Of a stretch of 64,000 nt of DNA, positions 42,705 to 51,310 are shown one piece after another. The notes below the pieces were generated by a model. It made no database searches, had not been told where the DNA came from, and was given only the letters and a program-made list of their open reading frames with translations. The number at the start of each line of letters is the position of its first letter. Position 1 is the first letter of the stretch. The stretch is from Riemerella anatipestifer (GTDB lineage: Bacteria; Bacteroidota; Bacteroidia; Flavobacteriales; Weeksellaceae): the NCBI RefSeq assembly GCF_009670965.2, contig NZ_CP073239.1, positions 1,054,001-1,118,000 on the forward strand. Direction: 5' to 3'. Both the position numbers and the translations under genes were made by a program.

Positions 42705-43673
42705 CTACATTCCTAGGTTTTTTCTCACCCTAGCTAAAGTTTCTGCTGCTACTTTTCTAGTTTTTTCTGCTCCTTCTTTTAGTTTAGCTTCTAGCTCATC
42801 AAGGTGAGTCATATAGTAATTAAATAACTCTCTCTCCTTTGAGTAAGTTTCTAAAATTAAATTAAGAAGCTCTGTTTTAGCGTGCCCATAGCCAAAATTT
42901 CCTGCTAAATATTTCTGTCTTAACTGTTCTGTTTGTTCTGGTGTAGCTATTAGTTCGTATAAAGCGAATACTTTATCTGTTTCAGGGTCTTTAGGCTCTT
43001 CTAAAGTTTTAGAATCCGTTTCTATAGACATCACCTGTTTTTTAAGCTGTTTCTCTGGTAAAAATATATTGATGATGTTTCCTCTCGATTTAGACATTTT
43101 GTTACCATCAGTACCAGGCACATACTTGGTATTTTCTTGCAGTTCTTCTTGTGGTAATACAAAAGTTTCCCCCATTTGATTGTTAAACCTCGCTCCCATA
43201 TCTCTTGCCATTTCTAAGTGCTGTAATTGGTCTTTTCCTACAGGAACTATCTCTGCATCGTACAGAAGTATATCCGCTGCCATAAGAACGGGATAAGTAA
43301 AAAGTCCAGCGTTTACATCTGCCAAACGGTCTGCTTTATCTTTAAACGAATGAGCTAAAGTAAGCCTTTGATAAGGGAAAAAGCAAGACAAATACCACGA
43401 CAATTCACATACTTCGGGTATATCACTTTGTCTATAGAAATAAGTTTTTTCCGTGTCAAGACCGAAAGCCAACCACGCAGCCGCTATTTCGTAAGTATTT
43501 TGTTTTAGTACTTCTGCATCTTTTATTTGGGTTAAAGAATGCATATTGGCAATAAATAAAAACGATTCGTTTTCAGGATTTTTAGATAACTCTATTGCTG
43601 GGATTATCGCTCCTAACAAATTTCCTAAATGAGGCGTTCCCGTAGCTTGAATTCCCGTAAGTATTCTTGACAT
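42705..43673 (-). CDS. trpS: Tryptophan--tRNA ligase
   Basis: A 322-aa class I synthetase of bacterial TrpRS length. HIGH-like motif PHLGN (14-18) and KMSKS (192-196) are intact, and the dimer/anticodon region is complete. It charges tRNA-Trp. No T-box or attenuator is seen upstream. It stands alone. Confidence 0.97.
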   Translation of the reverse strand: MSRILTGIQATGTPHLGNLLGAIIPAIELSKNPENESFLFIANMHSLTQIKDAEVLKQNTYEIAAAWLAFGLDTEKTYFYRQSDIPEVCELSWYLSCFFPYQRLTLAHSFKDKADRLADVNAGLFTYPVLMAADILLYDAEIVPVGKDQLQHLEMARDMGARFNNQMGETFVLPQEELQENTKYVPGTDGNKMSKSRGNIINIFLPEKQLKKQVMSIETDSKTLEEPKDPETDKVFALYELIATPEQTEQLRQKYLAGNFGYGHAKTELLNLILETYSKERELFNYYMTHLDELEAKLKEGAEKTRKVAAETLARVRKNLGM

Positions 43674-43700
43674 AGTATTTCTAATTTTTTAAATTAAATA

Positions 43701-43726
43701 TCCCTTCCTTTATCAGGAAAGGATTT
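43701..43726 (-). terminator. Terminator after the HAD phosphatase gene
   Basis: CCTTTCCT / AGGAAAGG-type stem with A/T tracts between the HAD gene stop and the trpS start. Confidence 0.7.
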
Positions 43727-43770
43727 ACAAAAGTAAGGATTTTTTACCACTCCTTATGGCTCTGCATTCT

Positions 43771-44466
43771 CTAAAGATAACGCTCTACCTCCGCTAAAGA
43801 TTTAATATTGATAACGCCTTGCTCCTCAAAACCTTCGTTGAAGACATCAAAAAATAAAACTTTCAAACCAAAATCTCTAGCACCCAAAGCGTCTGCAATC
43901 CAATCATCTCCTATAAAATAAGACTCCTCCACCGTTGCTTTCGCTTTATCTAAAGCGAGTTGAAAAATCTCAGGATGAGGTTTTCTTAGTCCTATTTCGT
44001 CTGCGCTTGTTACCGTATCAAAGTAATGAGCAATGCCACTTCCATCTAACTTTCTATGAGTAACCTCTTGAAAACCATTAGACAAAATATGAAGAGTATA
44101 GCCTTTGTTTTTTAAATAATCTAAAATAAAAATGCTACCCTCTACCAGCTCGTTGTATTCTATAATCTCGTCTAGAAAAAGATTTTCAAAGGTTTGAGAT
44201 AGTTCAAAATCATCTAATCCAAAATGAAGAAACACATCATAAAAACGATGTTTTCTTAAAGTTTCTTTATCTATAATTCCGTCTCTAATTTTAGCCCAAA
44301 GCTCTTCGTTAATGGTATGATACACCTCGTGAAAGGTTTCAAAATCTACTCCGATTTTATCCTCAATCAAATATTTATTAAAAAGTTTTTGGAGCGTGAG
44401 TCTCGCATTTTTACGATGATCCCAAAGTGTGTTGTCTAAATCAAAAAAAATGTGCCTTATCTTCAT
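43771..44466 (-). CDS. YjjG-like HAD nucleotidase
   Basis: From the ATG at 44466 the protein has 231 aa; the TTG at 44475 is less likely. HAD motifs: FFDLDNTLWDHRKN (motif I, Asp-x-Asp), ILSNGFQE (II) and GDDWIADALGARDFG (IV). YjjG-type enzymes dephosphorylate noncanonical pyrimidine nucleotides; this match is by overall similarity and length. Confidence 0.88.
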   Translation of the reverse strand: MKIRHIFFDLDNTLWDHRKNARLTLQKLFNKYLIEDKIGVDFETFHEVYHTINEELWAKIRDGIIDKETLRKHRFYDVFLHFGLDDFELSQTFENLFLDEIIEYNELVEGSIFILDYLKNKGYTLHILSNGFQEVTHRKLDGSGIAHYFDTVTSADEIGLRKPHPEIFQLALDKAKATVEESYFIGDDWIADALGARDFGLKVLFFDVFNEGFEEQGVINIKSLAEVERYL

Positions 44467-44481
44467 AAGGCACAAAATTAG

Positions 44482-44616
44482 TTAATTTTTTGGAAGTACA
44501 TAAACTCTCTTCTTGGAAGAAAGCACCGATAAGGATTTAGAAAAATCTAATAAAAATTTTATCGTAGAAGATTTTGGTAATTTTACCTTTACTACACTAG
44601 GATAAACTTTTTTCAT
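44482..44616 (-). CDS. Conserved-looking 44-aa basic microprotein
   Basis: An ORF of 44 codons between the HAD and sigma factor genes, starting ATG at 44616 and ending TAA. The product begins MKKVYPSVVKVKLPKSSTIK, has a short hydrophobic stretch (FLLDFSKSLSVL) and ends RVYVLPKN. It ends 15 bp before the HAD gene. Codon use is like the neighbours. No domain is recognised. It may be a real small gene cotranscribed with the HAD gene; evidence is only position and composition. Confidence 0.4.
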   Translation of the reverse strand: MKKVYPSVVKVKLPKSSTIKFLLDFSKSLSVLSSKKRVYVLPKN

Positions 44617-44663
44617 AGGCACATATATTTTACCATAGAACGAAAAGCTCAAACCTTTAGTAT

Positions 44664-45254
44664 TTATCTTGTTAAAATTATTTGATTTTCTTCCATTATT
44701 TTTCTAAGGTTCATCACAGCGTACCTTACTCTGCCTAAAGTGGTATTGATGCTACAATCTGTATGTTCTGCAATTTCTTTAAAACTAAGTCCATCAAAAA
44801 AACGGAGCTTTACTACTTCCTTTTGGTTGTTTGGCAAGAGCTGTATCATTTTCCAAAGGTCATCATTTATTTGAAGGGAAATTAGATGATCTTCTATATT
44901 TTCCGAAGGCTCACTAATATGGTCAAAAATAGAAAATTCCTCATCTGAATATGAGGTTTCTGAAACTTTTTTGTGCTTAGATAACAATCGGTAATGGTCT
45001 ATAATTAGATTGTGAGCAATACGCTTTGCCCAAAGTACAAATTTACCCTCATCTTTATACTCTCCTTTTTTCAACTTGATGATAATTTTCATAAAGGTAT
45101 CTTGGAAAATATCATTTGCTAAACTTTCATCTAGCACCTTGTAAAAAATAAAGTTAAAAAGGTCAGATTGATTTCTTTCTATAAGCCTTTCTAGGGCTAG
45201 TTCATTGCCATTTTGATACTCTTGTATGAGCAGACTATCCGTAATTATTTCCAT
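44664..45254 (-). CDS. ECF-type RNA polymerase sigma factor
   Basis: A 196-aa sigma-70 family factor. Region 2 is LANDIFQDTFMKIIIKLKKG and FVLWAKRIAHNLIIDHYR; region 4 is VVKLRFFDGLSFKEIAEHTDCSINTTLGRVRYAVMNLRK. It directs RNA polymerase to specific promoters. No adjacent anti-sigma gene with a FecR or zinc-finger domain is seen, so the control is unknown. Confidence 0.93.
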   Translation of the reverse strand: MEIITDSLLIQEYQNGNELALERLIERNQSDLFNFIFYKVLDESLANDIFQDTFMKIIIKLKKGEYKDEGKFVLWAKRIAHNLIIDHYRLLSKHKKVSETSYSDEEFSIFDHISEPSENIEDHLISLQINDDLWKMIQLLPNNQKEVVKLRFFDGLSFKEIAEHTDCSINTTLGRVRYAVMNLRKIMEENQIILTR

Positions 45255-45471
45255 AACTTTACCTTTAATTTAAACCAAAGTAAAACCATTCCTTACTTGG
45301 AAGACCGTTGATTATTACTAATTGTTAAACGATTAAAAAATGTAAAGTTATCCCTATAAATGTCTATTTTGAGAGGACAAATGTATATAAAAAATATGAT
45401 ATTTAAGATTTTTTAACAAAGAAAGCGGAAATTATAATAAAATCCCACCGAAAATGATAGGATTTTACCCA

Positions 45472-46263
45472 TCATCTTTCTATAAAATTATTATACTTTC
45501 TCACTCTAGCTTCATACCTTTCGTCTGCTTGTTTTTTACTTTTTTGGTCAAAACTATCATACAATTGAGGGTGAGCTCTATTATAAAACGACGCTCTTGT
45601 TAACTCTAAAAGTTTTTTATAATTTTTTATTTCACTAGTGTTTTCCTTCATTAAGTTTAAATCTTCTATACCTTTGTTAGATTTTTGAACAGCAACAAGT
45701 TCTATCTTAACATCTCCTGTACCGTCCTCTGCAAACAATACCAAACCAGGAAGTCCCATCAATTTAAAAGGTCCCGCAGAAATGGGAATTTCTTCTGTGT
45801 ACCAAACAGCATAGGTTCTCCCTGAAAGTTCCGTAATAGCTTTATGACATATAAATGTTCCTATAGTTTTAGTTTCTTCTACTAACTTCCATCTAGGAAC
45901 TGTTGTAGAATATTTAAACCAATCAGATGTTACCTTTAAATATTGGTCTATGTGTTGAGTCTCCAAATTAGCTACAATATACTCTCGTTGTTGTCCTCCC
46001 CTCTTCTTACTCCCCATTAACAGCGTGAGGTCTCCTAGACTTTCTACTTTCGTAATGTTATCTAAGGAGTCATTATAAACCTTCAATGGAGATATGTACA
46101 CTGAGTGTTTAGCATTTTTTATATATAAACTCATATCGTAAGGCTTTGTATGTTCCATACTTATCGCAGAATCCACTCTATGCCATACTCTATAATCTAC
46201 TCTATATTGTCCAAAACAAAGATTCCCCACAGAGCACAATATAATATATATCAGTATTCTCAT
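45472..46263 (-). CDS. GLPGLI family secreted protein
   Basis: From the ATG at 46263 (TTG at 46290 rejected because the signal peptide begins at MRILIYIIL) the protein has 263 aa. The family motif GLPGLVLFAEDG is near residue 163, with the associated AVWYTEEIPISAGPFK just before it. GLPGLI proteins are widespread secreted proteins of Bacteroidetes with unknown function, often lying near TonB receptors. Here the neighbours are yifB and a sigma factor. A weak AAAATCC / GGATTTT hairpin at 45440-45467 follows it. Confidence 0.88.
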   Translation of the reverse strand: MRILIYIILCSVGNLCFGQYRVDYRVWHRVDSAISMEHTKPYDMSLYIKNAKHSVYISPLKVYNDSLDNITKVESLGDLTLLMGSKKRGGQQREYIVANLETQHIDQYLKVTSDWFKYSTTVPRWKLVEETKTIGTFICHKAITELSGRTYAVWYTEEIPISAGPFKLMGLPGLVLFAEDGTGDVKIELVAVQKSNKGIEDLNLMKENTSEIKNYKKLLELTRASFYNRAHPQLYDSFDQKSKKQADERYEARVRKYNNFIER

Positions 46264-46277
46264 AGTAAAGTTTTTAA

Positions 46278-47810
46278 TTAAACCTTCCAAAAATCTCTAT
46301 CTAAACTTCTATACTGTATAGCTTCCGCAATGTGGTGGCTTTGTATATTAGTTTCTCCTTCCAAATCTGCTATGGTTCTAGATACTTTCAAAATACGGTC
46401 ATAAGCCCTTGCAGAAAGATTGAGCTTTTCCATAGCATTTTTTATTAGAAGTAGAGATACCTCATCTAATTCGCAAAAACGCTCTATTTCTTTAGGTCCC
46501 ATCTGTGCATTGTAGCTAATAGGTAAATCTTGATAGCGTTCTTGCTGTATTTCTCTTGCTTTCAGTACTCTTTGCCTGATAATCTCGCTAGACTCTCCTT
46601 TTCTTTTGTCGGACAGTTGGCCAAATTCTACTTTTTGAACTTCTATATGAATGTCTATCCTATCCAAGAGAGGTCCTGAAAGTTTATTAAGATAGCGTTG
46701 CATCTCAAAAGAAGAAGAGGTATTATTGGGGTCATCAGGAAAAAATCCGCTAGGGCTAGGATTCATAGATGCTACAAGCATAAAACTAGCAGGATAGTTT
46801 ACCGTAAATTTAGCTCTGGAAATAGTAACTTCTCTATCCTCCAAAGGTTGTCTCATAACTTCTAGAACGGTTCTTTTAAACTCTGGCATCTCATCTAGAA
46901 ATAGTACCCCATTGTGAGCCAAAGAAATTTCCCCAGGCTGAGGATAACTACCACCACCTACTAACGCTACATCGGAAATGGTATGATGCGGCGACCTGAA
47001 GGGTCTGATGGTCATAAGGGAAGTTTCAGCTCCCATCTTTCCTGCTACAGAATGTATTTTGGTAGTTTCTAATGCTTCTTTTAGTGTTAAAGGAGGGAGA
47101 ATACTTGGAATCCGTTTTGCTAACATTGTTTTACCACTTCCTGGGGGACCAATGAGAATAATATTATGTCCTCCTGCCGCCGCAACTTCCATGGCTCTTT
47201 TAGCGGTCTCTTGACCTTTAACTTCCGAAAAGTCAAATGGAAAAAGATTTACTCTTTTGTGAAATTCCTCTCGTGTATTGACTTTAGTTGGTTCTAAAGG
47301 GCAGTTTTCATTAAAAAAATCTATTACCTCTTTGATATTTTCTACACCATAAACTTCCAAATCGTTTACAATAGCTGCCTCTCTTGTGTTTTGTTTTGGT
47401 AAAATAATTCCTTTAAAACCTTCTTCTCTTGCTTTTATTGCAATGGGCAAAACACCTTTAATCGGTTGTAAACCTCCATCTAACGAGAGTTCTCCCATTA
47501 TAAGATACCGTTCTATCTCTGGAGCTACAATCTGCTCTGATGCAGCTAAAATCCCCAACGCAATACTCAAATCGTAAGCTGAACCTTCTTTTCTGAGGTC
47601 GGCAGGAGCCATATTTATGGTAATTTTTTTCCCTGGCAATTTATAACCTACATTTTTAAGTGCAGCGGAAATTCTATGACTACTTTCCTTAATAGCATTG
47701 TCTGGCAACCCTACTAAATGGTAACCTACTCCTTGATCTACATTAACCTCTATTGTAATGGTTTGTGCGGAAACACCATGTATAGCACTACCGTAAACTT
47801 TTACCAACAT
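46278..47810 (-). CDS. comM: YifB/ComM family Mg-chelatase-like AAA ATPase
   Basis: A 510-aa protein with an N-terminal S5/Lon-like domain, AAA core with Walker A GPPGSGKT (221-228), Walker B-type LFLDEMPEF, and a C-terminal helical domain. ComM helicases help branch migration during integration of transformed DNA; naturally competent species use it. It ends 15 bp before the GLPGLI start codon. Confidence 0.95.
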   Translation of the reverse strand: MLVKVYGSAIHGVSAQTITIEVNVDQGVGYHLVGLPDNAIKESSHRISAALKNVGYKLPGKKITINMAPADLRKEGSAYDLSIALGILAASEQIVAPEIERYLIMGELSLDGGLQPIKGVLPIAIKAREEGFKGIILPKQNTREAAIVNDLEVYGVENIKEVIDFFNENCPLEPTKVNTREEFHKRVNLFPFDFSEVKGQETAKRAMEVAAAGGHNIILIGPPGSGKTMLAKRIPSILPPLTLKEALETTKIHSVAGKMGAETSLMTIRPFRSPHHTISDVALVGGGSYPQPGEISLAHNGVLFLDEMPEFKRTVLEVMRQPLEDREVTISRAKFTVNYPASFMLVASMNPSPSGFFPDDPNNTSSSFEMQRYLNKLSGPLLDRIDIHIEVQKVEFGQLSDKRKGESSEIIRQRVLKAREIQQERYQDLPISYNAQMGPKEIERFCELDEVSLLLIKNAMEKLNLSARAYDRILKVSRTIADLEGETNIQSHHIAEAIQYRSLDRDFWKV

Positions 47811-47854
47811 CTGTTATAGATTTTGAGCTAAATTTAAGCGTTTTTATTTAAATA

Positions 47855-48943
47855 CTACATAAAATCTTCTCCGTTTTTGATATTCTTTAAATCTAAAACA
47901 AAATCTTTTATTTTTTGATCATTTTCTCTAGGACAGATAAGTAGTGCCTTTTCTGTATCTACCACTATGTAATCTTGCAATCCATCTATAATTGCTAGTT
48001 TATTACTTTCTTTTAACCTTATTATATTTCCTTTAGAGTTATAGGTTAAAATATATTTAGAATTGGTGGAATTTTGCTCTTTGTTTTTTTCAGCATTGTC
48101 GTAAACAGAATTCCAAGTTCCTAAATCGCTCCAACCAAGGTCTGCAGGAATCACATAGACATTATCTGCCTTTTCCATAATCCCATTATCGATAGATATT
48201 TTTTCTGCTTTTGGATATATTTTTTCTATACAATTAGGTTCAGTCTCATTAGCGTCGTAGTCACATTCATCAAAAAGATGCTTCATCTCAGGTAGATGCT
48301 TGGAGAATGCTTTTATAATACTTTTAGCAGACCAAATAAATATCCCGGCATTCCAAAGAAAATCTCCTGCTTCTAAGAATGTTTTAGCAATCTCTAGGTT
48401 AGGTTTTTCGGTAAAGGTTTTTACTTTTAGTAGTGGTATACCTTTCCCTTCTACAAACTGAATATAGCCATATCCCGTATCTGGACGGGTAGGTGTAATC
48501 CCTAATGTGATGAGATAGTCGTTTTCTGCCGCAACATTTAACCCCAATAAAGCTTTGTCTAAAAACCTATCTTCTTTTAAAATAAGATGATCTGCAGGTG
48601 TAACTATTATTTGAGCATCTGGATTTTGCTCTGCAATAATATTAGCCATATAGATATTACAAGCAGCAGTGTTTTTCATCATAGGCTCTCCTATAATATT
48701 TTGCGGGGGTAGATTTGGTAACTGTTCCGATGTTAGGCTAACATATTCTTTATTAGTAATAACAAAAATATTTTCGGCAGAAATCAACTTAGATACTCGG
48801 TCATAAGTTTGTTGTATCATAGTTCTACCCACACCTAGTATATCTTGAAATTGCTTAGGATAGCTTTGGGTACTTAGAGGCCAAAAACGACTCCCAATAC
48901 CTCCTGCCATAATAACACAATAGTGATTTTTGTTATGTTTCAT
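47855..48943 (-). CDS. manC: Mannose-1-phosphate guanylyltransferase
   Basis: A 362-aa nucleotidyltransferase: GTP-binding N-terminus AGGIGSRFWPLSTQSYPKQF, substrate site TEKPNL, and FLWNAGIFIW. It makes GDP-mannose for O-antigen, capsule or glycoprotein sugars. It is single-domain (no isomerase part). Its ATG overlaps the SprT-like TGA by 4 bp, so translation is coupled. Confidence 0.94.
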   Translation of the reverse strand: MKHNKNHYCVIMAGGIGSRFWPLSTQSYPKQFQDILGVGRTMIQQTYDRVSKLISAENIFVITNKEYVSLTSEQLPNLPPQNIIGEPMMKNTAACNIYMANIIAEQNPDAQIIVTPADHLILKEDRFLDKALLGLNVAAENDYLITLGITPTRPDTGYGYIQFVEGKGIPLLKVKTFTEKPNLEIAKTFLEAGDFLWNAGIFIWSAKSIIKAFSKHLPEMKHLFDECDYDANETEPNCIEKIYPKAEKISIDNGIMEKADNVYVIPADLGWSDLGTWNSVYDNAEKNKEQNSTNSKYILTYNSKGNIIRLKESNKLAIIDGLQDYIVVDTEKALLICPRENDQKIKDFVLDLKNIKNGEDFM

Positions 48944-49533
48944 ACATCTAATTTATCGGTTAAAACTTCTGCGAAAGGACTGAACAAATACTGTTTCCCT
49001 GTATCCAGATGAGTACAAAGATAGCGTTTTTTCTTTTTTTCAATCATTCTAAATTTGGTGTTTCTGAAAATGAAAATCTGTCTTTCAGTCAAATCTTCCA
49101 CAAGTGTAACTCCGTCTCCGTTTTCTTTTTTAAAATACATTTCTAAATCCCGACTCGCATTAAAACTTGCCTTAGGGGTTTTAGAGAATTTTAATAATAT
49201 TTTTTGAAAATCAACATCATAAATTTCCAAGCTTTCTAATATTAGTTCCCTAAAAATTTGCTTCCATTCTTTGCCGTGAGGAACTATCTTTTTATATTTT
49301 TCAAATGCTACAAGATGTGCTATTTCGTGAGTTAATACAAAAAAGAACAAAGGTTTCTCAAGCCCTCCGTTAATTGTAATCTGATGACCTTTATTTTTTA
49401 ATTTCTTATAATCCCCCAACTTAGACACTCTATCTTTAGTTATTTTAATAAATACAGAATAACCATTACACCATTTTTCTACATAACTAAAAGCTCCCAA
49501 TGGAAGAAAATCTACCAGTCTCTCTTTTGACAT
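48940..49533 (-). CDS. SprT-like zinc metallopeptidase-fold protein
   Basis: A 197-aa protein with a zinc-protease motif HEIAH (69-73), third ligand likely in the following helix (HGKEWKQIF), and a C-terminal beta domain (KKRYLCTHLDTGKQY). SprT-like proteins have a fold related to SprTN/Wss1 DNA-protein crosslink proteases; their role in Bacteroidetes is not established. It is translationally coupled to manC. Confidence 0.85.
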   Translation of the reverse strand: MSKERLVDFLPLGAFSYVEKWCNGYSVFIKITKDRVSKLGDYKKLKNKGHQITINGGLEKPLFFFVLTHEIAHLVAFEKYKKIVPHGKEWKQIFRELILESLEIYDVDFQKILLKFSKTPKASFNASRDLEMYFKKENGDGVTLVEDLTERQIFIFRNTKFRMIEKKKKRYLCTHLDTGKQYLFSPFAEVLTDKLDV

Positions 49534-49562
49534 TCTATAATCTTTCCTATATACAAAAATAA

Positions 49563-49589
49563 AAATCCCACCTGTTAAAAGTGGGATTT
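49563..49589 (-). terminator. Terminator of the L25 gene
   Basis: AAATCCCAC / GTGGGATTT stem with A/T tracts right after the L25 stop on the minus strand. Confidence 0.85.
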
Positions 49590-49613
49590 ATGATTATAAA
49601 TTCTTGTTAAATC

Positions 49614-50222
49614 TTATTCAGCTGCAGCTTCTTCCTCCTCTTCATCGTCATCATCAGCAATAGCTCCACCTTTCATTGCAGTTCTAGACATCTTAACTGC
49701 CACTACCACAGCATTGTCTGGGTGCATAAATGTGTAATCTGGAGATTTGATATCACCTACATAAGTTTTGTTACCAATTCTTAGTTTCGTTACATCTATA
49801 ACGATTTCGTCTGGTAAATTAGCAGGAAGCGCTTTTACTTTAAGTTTTCTGAAAGATTGTCTAAGTACACCACCTGCAACAACCCCTCTAGATCTACCTG
49901 TAATTTTTACTGGTACCTCCATAACCACAGGTTTGTCATCGCTTAGCTGATAGAAATCTGCGTGAAGAATTCTGTCCGTAATAGGGTGAAACTGAATATC
50001 CTGCAATACTGCTGGAATAGTTTCTCCGTTTACTTCAATAGATACCGTGTGTGCCTCAGGAGTGTAAACCAAATTCTTAAACGATTTTTCTTCAGTAGAA
50101 AAATGTAAAGGTTCCTTACCTCCATAAACAACACAAGGAACTAATTCAGCATCGCGTAACGCTTTCGTAGATTTCTTGCCTACGCTTTCTCTTTTCTGTC
50201 CTTGAATTGTAATAGATTTCAT
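49614..50222 (-). CDS. rplY: Ribosomal protein bL25 (long form, with CTC/TL5 domain)
   Basis: A 202-aa long L25: the N-terminal 5S-rRNA-binding domain ([25 protein letters not shown]) plus the C-terminal TL5-type beta domain and an acidic tail ([13 protein letters not shown]). It binds 5S rRNA in the large subunit. It follows prs by 55 bp, a common pair. Confidence 0.96.
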   Translation of the reverse strand: MKSITIQGQKRESVGKKSTKALRDAELVPCVVYGGKEPLHFSTEEKSFKNLVYTPEAHTVSIEVNGETIPAVLQDIQFHPITDRILHADFYQLSDDKPVVMEVPVKITGRSRGVVAGGVLRQSFRKLKVKALPANLPDEIVIDVTKLRIGNKTYVGDIKSPDYTFMHPDNAVVVAVKMSRTAMKGGAIADDDDEEEEEAAAE

Positions 50223-50277
50223 TTATAAAAATTTAAATTTGTTTTATTTCTAATTGTTTTTATTTGCTTATTATCAA

Positions 50278-51216
50278 TTAAATGATAAATTTATCACTAA
50301 TAGATTTATGTTCGTGTACCATCTGCATCACTTCGGCAAATAACGGGGCGCAAGATAGCACTTTTATTTTAGATGACAAATTATTTTTGATAGGAATTGT
50401 ATCAGTTACAATAACTTCGGTTATTTTAGAGTTCTCTATATTTTCGTAAGCCTTTCCAGAAAACACCGCATGAGTTGCCATCGCTCTTACGCTCTTTGCT
50501 CCTTTTTCTATGAGGATATCAGCGGCTTTACAAAGCGTTCCAGCTGTGTCTATCATATCATCTATCAAGATAACATTCTTATCTGTTACATCACCGATTA
50601 GGAACATTTCCTCCACCACATTGGCTTTTTTTCTTTCCTTATAGGCTATCACAACTTCAGCACCTAAATGCCCTGCATAGTTTTTAGCTCTTTTTGCTCC
50701 TCCCATATCTGGTGAAGCAATGGTTAAGTTATCTAAATTTAAAGATTTGATATAATCCACAAAAATAGTAGAAGCATAAAGGTGATCTACTGGAATTTCA
50801 AAGAACCCTTGTATTTGGTCTGCATGAAGATCCATCGTCATAATTCTTGTTGCTCCTGCAGCAGTCAACAGGTTTGCTACCAATTTTGCACCTATTGGAG
50901 CTCTTGGCTTATCCTTCCTATCTTGCCTTGCAAGACCATAGTAAGGTATAACCACAGTAATGCTCTTAGCTGATGCTCTTTTGGCCGCATCTATCATTAA
51001 AAGCATTTCTAAAAGATTGTCTGCTGGAGGAAAAGTAGAGCCTATCAAAAATACTCTTCCACCTCTTACAGATTGGTCTAAAACAGGTTCAAACTCGCCA
51101 TCACTAAAGGATTGAAAGTTAATTTTCCCTAACTCTTGACCGTAATGTTTTGCGATTTTCTCTGCTAAGTCTTTACTGGTTCTTGTACTGAATAGATAAC
51201 TTGCCTGATTTGCCAT
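50278..51216 (-). CDS. prs: Ribose-phosphate pyrophosphokinase
   Basis: A 312-aa PRPP synthase of class I length. Motifs: PP-site region DLHADQIQGFFEIPVDHLYA (about 131-150), PRPP loop LIDDMIDTAGTL, and flag loop GGRVFLIGSTFPP. It makes PRPP for nucleotides, His and Trp. A TAAATTTG box on the minus strand at 51239-51246 is a likely -7 element 22 bp before the start. Confidence 0.97.
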   Translation of the reverse strand: MANQASYLFSTRTSKDLAEKIAKHYGQELGKINFQSFSDGEFEPVLDQSVRGGRVFLIGSTFPPADNLLEMLLMIDAAKRASAKSITVVIPYYGLARQDRKDKPRAPIGAKLVANLLTAAGATRIMTMDLHADQIQGFFEIPVDHLYASTIFVDYIKSLNLDNLTIASPDMGGAKRAKNYAGHLGAEVVIAYKERKKANVVEEMFLIGDVTDKNVILIDDMIDTAGTLCKAADILIEKGAKSVRAMATHAVFSGKAYENIENSKITEVIVTDTIPIKNNLSSKIKVLSCAPLFAEVMQMVHEHKSISDKFII

Positions 51217-51259
51217 TTTTACTTTTTTATTGAGGTTGCAAATTTAAAAAAATAAAATA

Positions 51260-51289
51260 AAAGCAGTTTAAAAATTTTAAACTGCTTTT
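51260..51289 (-). terminator. Terminator of the SGNH/GDSL gene
   Basis: AAAGCAGTTTAAA / TTTAAACTGCTTT stem followed by TTTATTTTATTTTTTT on the minus strand. It sits between the lipoprotein gene and prs, and ends in the prs promoter region. Confidence 0.8.
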
Positions 51290-51310
51290 ACTCTTTCAAT
51301 TATTTAAATT

